Assembly (NCBI RefSeq): GCF_003268595.1
Contig: NZ_CP029797.1
Span: 3,369,501 to 3,433,500 of the forward strand
Length of the DNA stretch: 64,000 bases
Direction of reading: 5' to 3'
Source of the DNA: Paraliobacillus zengyii
Lineage (GTDB): Bacteria > Bacillota > Bacilli > Bacillales > Amphibacillaceae
Each line of letters begins with the position of its first letter. Position 1 is the first letter of the stretch. The notes under the pieces are model-generated. The model did no database searches, was not told the DNA's origin, and was given only the letters and a program-made list of their open reading frames with translations. The translations under genes and the position numbers were made by a program. This document shows, in pieces, positions 30,694-40,523 of this stretch.

Positions 30694-33054
30694 CTACTTG
30701 TTTTTTTCAATTGAATGAATCTTATAATGTATAAAGCGATCTTTCGGAACTTGTTGAACAAATTCGCTAACCTCACCAAGTGATAACACAAATAATTCAT
30801 GCATCGCTCTTGTACACGCTGTATATAAGAGATTTCTTTCTAATTCGTTCTGATAACGTGCTTTTGAAGCATTATAAATAATAACAGCATCAAATTCTAT
30901 GCCTTTTGCTAAATAGGCCGGTATCACTAATATACCTTTTTGAAATGTATGCGTACTTTGATCCATTAATAACACATCAAAATGTTGTTTTAATGTCTGG
31001 TATACTCTTTCACTTTCTTGCATGGTTTTACATATGATCGCAATCGTTTGATGCCCTTTTGATTGATACGTATTAATAGCTTCACTTAACTTATCTGAAG
31101 CGATTGCTATATTATCAACTTCCATTAAAACAGGAAGTTTACCATCTCGATTAAAAGCTTCAATTTGGTCTCCTTGAGGCATCCAAGCTTTCGTAAATTC
31201 AACAATTGGCTTCGTTGAACGATAACTTCTTGTTAGCGTTATTTTCTCATGTTTTTCTTCTGTTGGGTCTGTTAAAACGTTATGCTCTTCTAATGCATGG
31301 ACATAAATCGCTTGATTAATATCACCGAGTAATGTCATCCGGCTAATAGGGAATATCTCTCTTAAATAAGCAAACTGAAACGGTGAATAGTCTTGCGCTT
31401 CATCGATAAATACATGTTGAATAGACCGATTTGCTTGAAAACCTTTTAACCTATTTTGAAAATATAAATATGGCGTTGCATCTTCCCATGATAAAAAGTT
31501 AGAACGTAAATTTTCATATGTGACTGCACAAATAGCGTGCCAGTTTTCTGGGAGGACTACTTCTTTATTATCTTGAAGTTCAGGATTTTCAAATAGTTGT
31601 TGGTACGTACTTTTAACATCAATAAAGTATAAACGCTTTATCTTTTGCCTTAATGGATGAATTTTGTCTTTAGTTACTTTTTTTCTTAGTAACGCTTCCT
31701 CTCTTGTTGCATCCATAAAGGTATCTTCTGAAAATGGCGCTTCTTCTTGTAATTGTTGGTGTACATCTAGATAGTCAGCTTTATCTAATAACTCAATTTC
31801 TTCAAGCACCCAATCTTTCTCTCGTTCATTTATCTCTAATTCATCTAATTGTTTAAGTAACCACTTCATCACCTTCTCTAGACGAATAGAAATACTTATA
31901 TTAGAAGGAAATGCGTAAAAATAGTTGCGGATCTTCTTTCTTGAAATAACTAATTCCCCACGAAAACGAACATTTCTAAATACCATACCTTCTTTTGAAA
32001 GTGTTTCAATAAAACTGTCAATATGATCTTTAAACTCTATGCTTGCTTTATAGCGCATTGCTGTAATTCTAGGATCAATACTGTGATTGTTCGTTTGAAG
32101 ATAGTATTCCATTTGATCAAAGGGAGATTCAATTGTAAATTGATTACCTAATTGTGTATCAATATATCGATAAAATGTCGTTTGTTTCATGTTGTCTTCT
32201 CCTAATTCAGGTAACACCGTAGCGATATAACTATTGAATAACGGATTCGGAGAAAACAATACAATATTTTCTGATTTTAAATGTTCACGGTAACGATAAA
32301 GCAAATAAGCAACCCGTTGAAGCGCAGCCGAAGTTTTCCCACTACCAGCAACTCCTTGAACGACAAGAATTTTACTGCGTTCATTTCTGATTATTTGATT
32401 TTGTTCTTGTTGTATCGTCGCAACAATACTTTTCATTTTTGTATCTGCATTCGTACCTAATACCGATTGCAACAAACGATCGCCAATTGTTAAACCTGTA
32501 TTAAACATGCCTTTTAATTGTCCTTGTTTAATTATATATTGTCGTTTCAAGGTAATTTCACCATCTATGACTTGATCAACAGCATGGTAAGAAGCCTCAC
32601 CTGGTGGATAATCATAATATAGACTAGAAATTGGTGCACGCCAATCATATATAAGAAAATCTTCTTCCTTTTCATCCATTAATGAAGCAAGACCGACATA
32701 GATAGAATCTGGCTTTGACTTTTCTCCATTTTCAACGAAATCAATTCGACCAAAATAGGGAGAATCTTTTAAACGATCTAATGTGTTAAGCTCTTTGGAT
32801 AATTGCCCATGGCTCCTTTCTCTTTCAGAAAGAAATTCAGCTTGTTGTTTCAAGCTTGCCTGTGTTTCAACTACATCATCTATTTCTTCTAGATTTACCG
32901 TTACATCGTCCCAGAAATTCTTGCGGATATCTATTACACGATCTTTTAATGTTTTTACATGTGTACTTAATTTATCCATCTTTTGTTTAACTCGTTTCAC
33001 CACGTGATCAACCCTTGCTTTTTCTTCAGGCCAATCTTTCTCTTGCTCATCCAT
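30694..33054 (-). CDS. helD: HelD, RNA polymerase-recycling helicase-like ATPase
   Basis: A 786-residue superfamily 1 ATPase. The N-terminal 200 residues are coiled-coil rich (the arm that enters RNA polymerase in B. subtilis HelD, 774 residues). Walker A GVAGSGKTSAALQR is near residue 235, the DEAQDYSPFQ motif near 555 and the LTRSYRSTKP motif near 610. HelD removes stalled RNA polymerase from DNA together with delta. I chose the ATG at 33054, 8 bases after GGAG; the GTG at 33063 overlaps that site. Single gene with its own terminator. Confidence 0.92.
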   Translation of the reverse strand: MDEQEKDWPEEKARVDHVVKRVKQKMDKLSTHVKTLKDRVIDIRKNFWDDVTVNLEEIDDVVETQASLKQQAEFLSERERSHGQLSKELNTLDRLKDSPYFGRIDFVENGEKSKPDSIYVGLASLMDEKEEDFLIYDWRAPISSLYYDYPPGEASYHAVDQVIDGEITLKRQYIIKQGQLKGMFNTGLTIGDRLLQSVLGTNADTKMKSIVATIQQEQNQIIRNERSKILVVQGVAGSGKTSAALQRVAYLLYRYREHLKSENIVLFSPNPLFNSYIATVLPELGEDNMKQTTFYRYIDTQLGNQFTIESPFDQMEYYLQTNNHSIDPRITAMRYKASIEFKDHIDSFIETLSKEGMVFRNVRFRGELVISRKKIRNYFYAFPSNISISIRLEKVMKWLLKQLDELEINEREKDWVLEEIELLDKADYLDVHQQLQEEAPFSEDTFMDATREEALLRKKVTKDKIHPLRQKIKRLYFIDVKSTYQQLFENPELQDNKEVVLPENWHAICAVTYENLRSNFLSWEDATPYLYFQNRLKGFQANRSIQHVFIDEAQDYSPFQFAYLREIFPISRMTLLGDINQAIYVHALEEHNVLTDPTEEKHEKITLTRSYRSTKPIVEFTKAWMPQGDQIEAFNRDGKLPVLMEVDNIAIASDKLSEAINTYQSKGHQTIAIICKTMQESERVYQTLKQHFDVLLMDQSTHTFQKGILVIPAYLAKGIEFDAVIIYNASKARYQNELERNLLYTACTRAMHELFVLSLGEVSEFVQQVPKDRFIHYKIHSIEKNK

Positions 33055-33474
33055 GGTTTTCACTCCTAACTACAAATACTTCTTTTAATCCATTTTAACA
33101 TCTATTATATTTAATCATACAGATTCACCTATAATATTTTGCCATATGTTTACTTAAAATACTAATTCTTTGTTCGATTATAAGAGTTAATACAAAAAAT
33201 TACACTTGCACAAATAGTGAACACGAATATGGCATTTAATAGTATATGCCTGTTTATACTTCCCTATTTAAGAATTAAGATTATAGTACGAACAAAAAAT
33301 TCCTTAAACTGGTTTTTTTAAACCTAAACACGAACGTTGTTGTTATATAACCTTACAAATATACAGAAAAAATGTAAATTTTTTATTAAAATTTTGTAAA
33401 TGGACTAGCATCCTTCGTGAAAATGATGCATAATAAAAGAGTAACTTAAAAAAGTATTAGGGGGATATAAACAA
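33055..33474. other. Divergent gap helD / second phn operon
   Basis: A 420-base AT-rich region with promoters for both sides. Repeats TGTAAA 33373, TATTAA 33384, TGTAAA 33395 lie at exact 11-base steps upstream of phnD, but in the opposite orientation to the three Pho-like arrays listed. A -10-like CATAAT lies at 33429-33434. Otherwise nothing recognised. Confidence 0.5.
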
Positions 33475-34383
33475 ATGAAGAAGATTTTTGCTGGTATGTT
33501 TTTAGCACTTGTAACTGTACTTTTGATGGCTGGTTGTGGTTCTAGCGCAGGAAGTGAGTCAAATCCTGAAACAATTATTATGGGGTTCGTACCTTCACAA
33601 GAATCTGATACAATCGCAGATACTATTGCACCTTTAGCAGAAAAACTTTCTGAAGAACTTGGTGAAGATATAGAAGTAGAAGGACGCGTAATGACCAACT
33701 ACACTGCATTGGTCGAGGCAATGGGTACGAATGAAGTACACATCGGATTTGTACCGGCATTTGGTTATGTCCTAGCAAATCAAGAACATGATGTAGAAGT
33801 TATCTTAAAGTCTGAACGTTATGGCAGTGGTTCTTATGTTGCTCAATACTTAGTTCGTTCTGATTCTGGACTCGAAACTTTAGAAGATTTAGAAGGAACA
33901 ACATGGGCTTATGGTGACCCAACTTCAACAAGTGGTTATTTATTCCCAGCTGCACAAATTGCTACGGAATTTGATGTAGAAAACCCAGAAACTGAATTCT
34001 TTGGTGACTCTGTTCAAACTGGTGGTCATGATAACTCAGCCATTGCCGTATATAATGGTGACGCTGATGTTGCAACGACATTTGATGATGTAAGAACAGA
34101 ATTAGAAGAAGAATATCCAGACATCATGGATGCTTTAACAGTTATTGAATATACGGATGAGATTCCAAATGATACAATCTCCGTTACTTCTGAGTTAGAT
34201 GATGAATTAGTTCAAAACATTAAAGATGTATTTTTAAGTTTCAATGATGATGAAGAAATGATTACTATTATGAATGAAGTATATAACTGGGATGCTATTA
34301 TAGAAGCTGATGATAGTGAGTATGACGTTGTTCGTGACACATATGAAATGTTCAGTGATTCTATCACAATTGATGATCTTTAA
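33475..34383 (+). CDS. phnD: Phosphonate-type substrate-binding lipoprotein PhnD (second system)
   Basis: A 302-residue lipoprotein, shorter than the first PhnD and clearly divergent from it. Lipobox M-A-G-C with Cys at residue 21, then the binding fold starting IIMGFVPSQESDTI; the ligand-site region reads TSTSGYLFPAAQ. First gene of phnD-phnC-phnE-phnE. A strong hairpin follows it. As with the first system, no phosphonate catabolism gene is linked, so the ligand is uncertain. Confidence 0.9.
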   Translation: MKKIFAGMFLALVTVLLMAGCGSSAGSESNPETIIMGFVPSQESDTIADTIAPLAEKLSEELGEDIEVEGRVMTNYTALVEAMGTNEVHIGFVPAFGYVLANQEHDVEVILKSERYGSGSYVAQYLVRSDSGLETLEDLEGTTWAYGDPTSTSGYLFPAAQIATEFDVENPETEFFGDSVQTGGHDNSAIAVYNGDADVATTFDDVRTELEEEYPDIMDALTVIEYTDEIPNDTISVTSELDDELVQNIKDVFLSFNDDEEMITIMNEVYNWDAIIEADDSEYDVVRDTYEMFSDSITIDDL

Positions 34384-34427
34384 AAAATAGTTAACAGTCA
34401 AAATTCCCCATAATGTTAGTTAATAGT

Positions 34428-34459
34428 GCAGGAGAGATGCGTGCTTCTCTCCTGCTTTT
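34428..34459 (+). terminator. Hairpin between phnD and phnC (second system)
   Basis: A perfect 10-bp stem GCAGGAGAGA/TCTCTCCTGC with an 8-base loop, followed by TTTTC. It should reduce read-through into phnC and favour excess binding protein. Confidence 0.8.
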
Positions 34460-34548
34460 CATTACATATGAAATTTTCTTTATTCTTTTAATCTAGTAAT
34501 ATATACTACTAGTAAATAATCAGAAAAAATATTGGAGGTTTATGAAGA

Positions 34549-35328
34549 GTGATTGAATTTAAAAATCTGTCCCTTACCTACCCAAATGGTACACAAGGAC
34601 TTAAAAATATTAATATAAAAATCAATGAAGGCGAATTTGTTGTAATAGTTGGTTTATCTGGTGCAGGTAAATCTACTTTTATTAGAAGTATTAATAGGCT
34701 TGTGACACCAACTAGCGGAGAATTACATGTTGGTGACGAAGACATTCTACAATATAAAGGAAACGATTTACGTCAGTTACGCAAAAAAATCGGCATGATA
34801 TTTCAAAGCTACAATCTTGTCAATCGCTCTACTGTAATTAAAAATGTTATCGCAGGGCGTCTTGGTTATACAGGTACATTAAAAAGTATCTTTAATATGT
34901 TTTCTAAAGAAGATATGGAACTAGCATACGAGAATTTAAAACGCGTTAACATTGATAATAAATTATATAGCCGTGCAGATGAACTTAGTGGTGGACAACA
35001 ACAACGTGTCAGTATTGCACGTGTGTTAACACAGAAGCCAAATGTTATTTTAGCAGATGAACCCGTGGCCAGTTTAGACCCTCCTACTTCACACCAAGTA
35101 ATGACCTATTTAAAGCAAATTAATAGGGAAGATAATATTACAACAGTAGTTAATCTTCACTTTATTGATATGGCAATGGAATATGCAGATCGAATCATCG
35201 GAATGCGTGCTGGTGAAGTAGTCTATGATGGTCCTGTATCGGAGGTTACGGAACAAACATTTGAAGAAATATACGGGCGCACCATTCGTGAAGAGGATAT
35301 GCGAGGGGGCACGGAAGATGCCGAATAA
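34549..35328 (+). CDS. phnC: Phosphonate-type ABC ATPase PhnC (second system)
   Basis: A 259-residue ATPase with Walker A GLSGAGKST, signature LSGGQQQRVSIAR, Walker B ILADEPVASLDP and switch His in VNLHFIDMA. The start is GTG (34549), 10 bases after GGAGG, giving MIEFKNLSL. Its last 11 bases overlap the start of the first permease gene. Confidence 0.92.
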   Translation: MIEFKNLSLTYPNGTQGLKNINIKINEGEFVVIVGLSGAGKSTFIRSINRLVTPTSGELHVGDEDILQYKGNDLRQLRKKIGMIFQSYNLVNRSTVIKNVIAGRLGYTGTLKSIFNMFSKEDMELAYENLKRVNIDNKLYSRADELSGGQQQRVSIARVLTQKPNVILADEPVASLDPPTSHQVMTYLKQINREDNITTVVNLHFIDMAMEYADRIIGMRAGEVVYDGPVSEVTEQTFEEIYGRTIREEDMRGGTEDAE

Positions 35329-36121
35329 CAAAGAAAAGTTCATTCCAAAGAGTCTTTATCCATTAAAAACAAAAAGAATTATCACACTCTCTTTGGTTGC
35401 CGTACTCGGTTTCTATTTAATTAGCTCTATTACAACCGAATCTTTTATCATAAATTTCTTTATGAAAATCGGTAATATTACAGACTTAATTGGACGTTTC
35501 TTCCCAGTTGATTGGAGTTTCGCTGGGGCGGTTTGGGAAAAGTTATTTGAGACCATTCATATGGCAATAATCTCAACAACCGTGGCTACTTTAATTAGTA
35601 TCCCTTTTTGCTTATTAACAGCATCAAATATTACAACAAATAAATATTTATACAATAGTATGCGATTTATACTAAATATCATCCGAACGATCCCTGATAT
35701 TGTTTTAGCAGTTGTTTTTGTTGGTTTATTCGGTATTGGTGTATTCCCAGGAATAATTGCATTAATCGTTTTCGCTATCGGTATATTAGTTAAATTATTA
35801 AGTGAAACGATTGAATCAATTGATATGAATCCTTCAGAAGCTATCAAAGCTTCCGGCGGTAATGCATTACAAACGATTTGGTTTGCAGTAATGCCACAAG
35901 TATTACCACAGTTTATTTCATTCAGTCTATATGTATTTGAAATAAACATCCGTGCTTCTGTTGTACTTGGGTTAGTTGGCGCCGGTGGTGTTGGTCAATT
36001 AATTAACTCACAAATAAATTTCTTAAACTATCCAGCAGTTTCAACTATCGTTCTTATCATCTTTGCTGTGGTAGTTATTATTGATTACATTAGCGGTAAA
36101 TTAAGGGAGGGACTTGTATAA
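35318..36121 (+). CDS. phnE: Phosphonate-type ABC permease (first PhnE, second system)
   Basis: A 267-residue permease with about six membrane segments, EAA loop (PSEAIKASGGNALQTIWFAV) and the VGAGGVGQLI region. I chose the ATG at 35318 (MPNNKEKF), preceded by GAGGGGG; an earlier in-frame ATG at 35225 lies deep inside phnC. Ends in TAATG with the next permease. Confidence 0.9.
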   Translation: MPNNKEKFIPKSLYPLKTKRIITLSLVAVLGFYLISSITTESFIINFFMKIGNITDLIGRFFPVDWSFAGAVWEKLFETIHMAIISTTVATLISIPFCLLTASNITTNKYLYNSMRFILNIIRTIPDIVLAVVFVGLFGIGVFPGIIALIVFAIGILVKLLSETIESIDMNPSEAIKASGGNALQTIWFAVMPQVLPQFISFSLYVFEINIRASVVLGLVGAGGVGQLINSQINFLNYPAVSTIVLIIFAVVVIIDYISGKLREGLV

Positions 36122-36918
36122 TGAAAGCGAATATACCCTCTAAACCAATTGATCGAAAGAAAATAACGAAACGCGTCATTAGCATCATCGTTATAGCAGC
36201 AATTTATATTTGGACTTTCACTAGTGTTAACATCAAATGGGATACTATCTTTAGTATGCGTACGATTGAGAACTTTGATCGGATTATCCCTAAGTTCTTT
36301 AACCCTGCTTTTGAGGAAACACCAACTATACTAGAAATGATGTTAGAGACAGTTTTTATTGCATATACTGGATCATTTACAGCAGCAATAATTGCTATAC
36401 CACTTTCATTTTTATGTGCTTCTAATATTGTTAAAAACAAATTCTTAAACACTATTGGTATGTGGATACTTGGTGCTGTTCGTGCTTTTCCCGAGATTAT
36501 ACTGGCTATAATCTTTGTAGCAGCTGTTGGACCGAATCCTTTTGCGGGTGTATTAGCAATATCCATTGGTTCTACCGGAATGTTAGGAAAGCTATACTCA
36601 GAAGTAATTGAGTCAATCGACATGAACATAATAGAATCACTAGAGTCTAGTGGGGCAAATAAATTACAGATTCTTTTTTACGGCATTTTCCCTCAGGTAT
36701 TACCTGAATTCTTATCCTATGCAATTTATCGCTTTGAAATTGATGTACGTGCCTCTTCTGTACTTGGTGTTGTTGGTGCAGGTGGTATCGGTACGTTAAT
36801 TACCTTTGCATATTTAAATCGTAACTGGGAAGAAGTGGGTATGATTTTACTTGCAATTATTGTTGTCGTAACAATAATTGACCAAATCTCCGGTTACATT
36901 CGTAAACGTCTTGTATAA
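36121..36918 (+). CDS. phnE: Phosphonate-type ABC permease (second PhnE, second system)
   Basis: A 265-residue permease overlapping the stop of the preceding gene by one base (TAATG). Features are an EAA loop (MNIIESLESSGANKLQILFYG) and VGAGGIGTLI. Paralogous to 15085-15891. Forms the heteromeric channel with the other PhnE. Last gene of the operon before a strong terminator. Confidence 0.9.
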   Translation: MKANIPSKPIDRKKITKRVISIIVIAAIYIWTFTSVNIKWDTIFSMRTIENFDRIIPKFFNPAFEETPTILEMMLETVFIAYTGSFTAAIIAIPLSFLCASNIVKNKFLNTIGMWILGAVRAFPEIILAIIFVAAVGPNPFAGVLAISIGSTGMLGKLYSEVIESIDMNIIESLESSGANKLQILFYGIFPQVLPEFLSYAIYRFEIDVRASSVLGVVGAGGIGTLITFAYLNRNWEEVGMILLAIIVVVTIIDQISGYIRKRLV

Positions 36919-36923
36919 TTATG

Positions 36924-36957
36924 AAAAAAGGCATCCTTCAAAAAGGATGCCTTTTTT
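36924..36957 (+). terminator. Terminator of second phn operon
   Basis: Perfect stem AAAAGGCATCCTT/AAGGATGCCTTTT with a short loop and TTTTTTATT tail. Confidence 0.92.
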
Positions 36958-37118
36958 ATTTAGTTAATTAAAACGAACGTTGATTTTTTCAGGTGAATCA
37001 CTTTCATCTTACACAAATTTACGCTATCATATATATTTAGGTTTGCGAAATATACGCGTAGCGAAAGAAGTGATCTGTTATTAATGAAGAAAAAAACATC
37101 AAACAGAATTTAGCTATT

Positions 37119-38297
37119 ATGTGGTTTGCCAACTTCTTCATCGCCGGAAGCATTACAATGGTTTTACCATTTCTATCTTTATATATTGCAACACTCGGTG
37201 ATTTTTCTGAATCTTATGTACAAAAATGGTCTGGAATAATATTCGGCATAACATTTGTGACAGCATTTATCTTTTCGCCTTTATGGGGGAAGATTGGTGA
37301 TCGTTATGGAAGAAAACATATCTTAGTGGTTTCTGGTTTTGGATTAGGTCTATCTGTCTTACTAATGGGCTTCGTTGGTTCAGTTTGGCAATTATTTCTT
37401 CTACGGCTATTCATGGGTGTATTTACGGGTTTCATATCCATGTCACAGGCTCTAATTTCAACACAAACACCGAAACACATAGCCGGAAGAGTTCTCGGAA
37501 CCTTACAAACCGGAAGTATAACGGGGATACTGATGGGCCCTCTCATAGGTGGCCTACTAGCTGATGCAATAGGCTATTCATCAACATTTAAAGGCTTATC
37601 TATTATTTTGTTCATTTCGGGGTTACTCGTTCTATTTGGAGTGACAGAAAGGAAAATTAAGCCTATTGATGGTCAACGCACCCAGTTCTCAAGCAAAGAG
37701 GTATTATTGCACATTATAAGGCACCCGATGCTTCTAATTGTAATGCTCGTATCCATGTTTATTCAAATTGCTCATTTCAGCATCCAACCGATTCTCTCGT
37801 TATATGTGAATGATTTACATGGCCCAGAAAATATCGCTTTGTTCTCTGGAATTGCCTTTTCTGTTGCTGGTCTAGGTAATTTATTAATGGCAAGAAAATG
37901 GGGATCTATTGCTGATCACGTCGGGTATATAAAAATTTTAATTGTCTTATTATTTTTTGCCGGTATTTTTTATTTTCCTGGAGCCTTTGTGACTAATCTT
38001 TGGCAATTAGTAGTGTTACGTTTTTTATTAGGAATAGCTATTGGCGGGATTATACCTGTCCGAATTGCTTATATACGTCAAGAAGCACCTCTTGCAATGC
38101 AAGGAGAAGTACTGGGTTATAATACAAGTATTCGTTTTTTCGGTAATATTATCGGCCCCATTCTAGGCGGAACACTTGCTAGTGGTTTCGGTTACGCTGC
38201 CGTATTTATTGTTACGAGTCTATTACTATTGACGTGTAGCGTTGCTTTATGGTTAGCGAAGCGACGTTATCCAGCACTTACAGGTGATCATATATAA
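37119..38297 (+). CDS. MFS efflux transporter; true N-terminus uncertain
   Basis: A 392-residue twelve-helix major facilitator of the drug-exporter type (MdtG-like). Motif A is clear (GKIGDRYGRKHILV) and repeated in weak form in the second half. The ATG at 37119 begins inside what looks like the first helix and has no ribosome site. An ATG at 37084 has a fitting site (AAAGAAGTGAT) but is out of frame by one base across an A7 run (37090-37096); one more A would give an N-terminus MKKKNIKQNLAIMWF, typical of the family. Slippage, a disabling frameshift, or a sequence error are all possible. Substrate unknown. Confidence 0.85.
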   Translation: MWFANFFIAGSITMVLPFLSLYIATLGDFSESYVQKWSGIIFGITFVTAFIFSPLWGKIGDRYGRKHILVVSGFGLGLSVLLMGFVGSVWQLFLLRLFMGVFTGFISMSQALISTQTPKHIAGRVLGTLQTGSITGILMGPLIGGLLADAIGYSSTFKGLSIILFISGLLVLFGVTERKIKPIDGQRTQFSSKEVLLHIIRHPMLLIVMLVSMFIQIAHFSIQPILSLYVNDLHGPENIALFSGIAFSVAGLGNLLMARKWGSIADHVGYIKILIVLLFFAGIFYFPGAFVTNLWQLVVLRFLLGIAIGGIIPVRIAYIRQEAPLAMQGEVLGYNTSIRFFGNIIGPILGGTLASGFGYAAVFIVTSLLLLTCSVALWLAKRRYPALTGDHI

Positions 38298-38337
38298 TCT
38301 TATACAATAAAAACTATGCAAACATATAATAGTTTAT

Positions 38338-38368
38338 AAACGCTTGGCGGTTTAAATCCAAGCGTTTT
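38338..38368. terminator. Bidirectional terminator after MFS gene
   Basis: Stem AAACGCTTGG/CCAAGCGTTT with a 10-base loop and T-rich ends between convergent genes. Confidence 0.8.
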
Positions 38369-38370
38369 AG

Positions 38371-38913
38371 CTATTGTTCATTATTTATAAAAGCTTCTTC
38401 CTCTGATTCACTCATTACCCCGGTAGCCTTACCAATCGTACCACCTTGTAATCTCCAAATTGTATTATGGTCTTGATCTATTTGCGAAAAATCTGCGTTT
38501 GCCCAGCGTTTTAGAATTGCCCCATAAATTGATTCTGTTTCGCCCAATTCTACTTGGTCAAGCCCTTCTATTAACCAATTAATTCGTTCATCTGTTATTA
38601 AGTAAAATCCCCATTTTTCATCTGCTATAACTTTTTGATGGGACATCTGATGAATATATTCTTGATAATCTTCGTCATCAAGTTGTTCTTGTGTAACGCT
38701 ATCACCAAACGGATTCAATTCAGATCCTTCGTTATTTTCAAATTTTTCCTCCGAGAGTTCTGTTACTTCTTGTGTCTCTTCACTATCAGCAACTTCCTCC
38801 ACTGTCTCATCATCTTCATTAGCAAAGTCTTGGTATACAATAAAACCAAAGTAACCAACCACACCAATTAAAAGCACGATTAATATAGAAATTGTCCATC
38901 CGAAAATTTTCAA
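38371..38913 (-). CDS. Membrane-anchored protein, DUF6241-like
   Basis: A 180-residue protein with one N-terminal membrane helix (about 5-27), a long acidic Glu/Asp linker and a C-terminal domain with NPFGDSVTQEQL, YIHQMSHQKVIADEKWGFYLIT and a WL motif. I know this as an uncharacterised Bacillaceae family (DUF6241 from memory). The domain should face outside. The start is TTG after GAGGTG. No function is assigned. Confidence 0.75.
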   Translation of the reverse strand: MKIFGWTISILIVLLIGVVGYFGFIVYQDFANEDDETVEEVADSEETQEVTELSEEKFENNEGSELNPFGDSVTQEQLDDEDYQEYIHQMSHQKVIADEKWGFYLITDERINWLIEGLDQVELGETESIYGAILKRWANADFSQIDQDHNTIWRLQGGTIGKATGVMSESEEEAFINNEQ

Positions 38914-38954
38914 TATATCACCTCTACCTACATAATCATTAAATATAATTATAC

Positions 38955-38985
38955 AAATAGCATACCAAATAATGGTATGCTATTT
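38955..38985 (-). terminator. Terminator of ypuA-like gene
   Basis: Perfect 12-bp stem AAATAGCATACC/GGTATGCTATTT; symmetric, T-rich on the minus side. Confidence 0.8.
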
Positions 38986-39003
38986 CAATTAAAACACGAC
39001 TTT

Positions 39004-39906
39004 TTATTCAGCTGCAAATATATCTCTTAAACTGTCCATCATACTTACGAAGAAGTTTTTAACGCCTTCCCAAAAACCAGGATTACTCGTTACATCTTGA
39101 ATCTTATTCTTAATATCACTTGCTATATCTTCTAATTGACTAGAGACATTTCCAAAATCGATATTAATTGAACGCATTTTTTCAAACAGATCAGTTAGCA
39201 TTTGGCGATCTTCATCACTTAACTCAATATTCAAGTTATCTAATTGTTCTTGGACAATTTGTTCAACTTCTTCTCTTGTAGCCGGATTCTGTTCAGAAAT
39301 TTGTTGTTTTATCTCGGTTAATAACTCGCTAACCTTTTCCTTATCCATACCTGATTCATCCGCTAAATCAGTGGCTATTTCTAATTCTTCATTTGCTACT
39401 TCCATACGGTCCTTGTCCAAAGATTCCCCATCAACATTAAACGCCTTATAAATACCAGTTAAAGCTGAATGACCACTCACTTTCACCGGTGAAGCTACGT
39501 CTACTTCTGCATCTTCAACACCTGCAGTTAATAAAGCATTTGCATACATTTCATTAGTAACTTCGGTAATGTTGTCTGGATTAACAATATTAATGACTAA
39601 ACCATGACCTTCATTTTTTTTCGTTATTTTAGCTGATGAATACATATTTGAACTTGCATCTCCACCAATATAATTCGCTAGATCTTCTCCTGTAACAGTG
39701 TACTCTTCTACCATTGCAGGATCATTAACATTCAACAAGTTCTGCACTTCTCTAACTTGTTCATCAGATAAGGCATCCCCATAAACAACTCGAGGCAATC
39801 CATTCTTTTCATCAATACTAGTTGAATCATCTGTACTAGCCATTACAGAAGTAGCACTTAACATTGCGATGATAAAAACGATTAAAAGTGTTTTAAAACG
39901 CTTCAT
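39004..39906 (-). CDS. ypuA: YpuA-like secreted protein (DUF1002)
   Basis: A 300-residue exported protein with a signal peptide (about 1-23, ending VMAS) and the DUF1002 domain: RVVYGDALSDEQVREVQ, a predicted TGEDL region and a long helical, acidic second half. B. subtilis YpuA is of similar length (about 290) and is linked to cell-envelope stress; its function is unknown. Single gene with AAAGGAG before the ATG. Confidence 0.87.
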   Translation of the reverse strand: MKRFKTLLIVFIIAMLSATSVMASTDDSTSIDEKNGLPRVVYGDALSDEQVREVQNLLNVNDPAMVEEYTVTGEDLANYIGGDASSNMYSSAKITKKNEGHGLVINIVNPDNITEVTNEMYANALLTAGVEDAEVDVASPVKVSGHSALTGIYKAFNVDGESLDKDRMEVANEELEIATDLADESGMDKEKVSELLTEIKQQISEQNPATREEVEQIVQEQLDNLNIELSDEDRQMLTDLFEKMRSINIDFGNVSSQLEDIASDIKNKIQDVTSNPGFWEGVKNFFVSMMDSLRDIFAAE

Positions 39907-40026
39907 TTTTGATTAATCTCCTTTAGAAATACATATCACTGTTCTGTTATTTTATTCAGATCTGACTTCTAATTATACTTTATGTTACTGTGCGTTAAAA
40001 TATTTTCATTACTCAAACTTGTCTTA

Positions 40027-40407
40027 CTATCGTTTTGCAATAACATCCATTTCAACGTTAACACCTTTAGGTAACTTACTAACTTCTACCGTTGCTCTTG
40101 CAGGATATGGTTCTGTTAAAAACTTAGCATAGGCAGTATTAATTGCCGAAAAATCATCCATATTTGTTATATAAATAGTAAACTTCGCTACGTTTGCAAA
40201 CGTAAGTCCTGCTTCTGTTAAAATCGCTTGTAAATTTCTCATAACCTGTTCCGTTTGCACCGTAATATCTCCTGTCACCACTTCCATCGATTCTGGATCT
40301 AGAGGTATCTGTCCTGATACAAAGACAAGATCACCTAAGTCCATTGCTTGAGAGTACGGTCCAATCGCTTGTGGCGCTTGGTCAGTTTGGATTTTTTTTA
40401 GTGTCAT
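40027..40407 (-). CDS. ridA: RidA-family enamine/imine deaminase
   Basis: A 126-residue RidA/YabJ protein that hydrolyses reactive 2-aminoacrylate-type enamines. Family signatures: AIGPYSQA near residue 15, VFVSGQIPLDP, and the C-terminal YPARATVEVSKLPKGVNVEMD with the conserved Arg. Length is typical. Single gene with AGTAGGAGG before its ATG, divergent from yjbQ. Confidence 0.95.
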   Translation of the reverse strand: MTLKKIQTDQAPQAIGPYSQAMDLGDLVFVSGQIPLDPESMEVVTGDITVQTEQVMRNLQAILTEAGLTFANVAKFTIYITNMDDFSAINTAYAKFLTEPYPARATVEVSKLPKGVNVEMDVIAKR

Positions 40408-40523
40408 AAGATTTCCTCCTACTTCTAATTCGGGATATTTTTGATATACCTATTAAGAATTTTAACATATTATGATTTTTTTAGTACAATTAAGTTAGAT
40501 TGAAAATTGAAAGGATGAATTTT

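Noticed and set aside
33373..33400. Pho box upstream of the second phnD
   Set aside because: The 11-base periodicity is exact (33373, 33384, 33395) but the repeats face opposite to the gene and differ in layout from the other three arrays; noted only in the gap entry.
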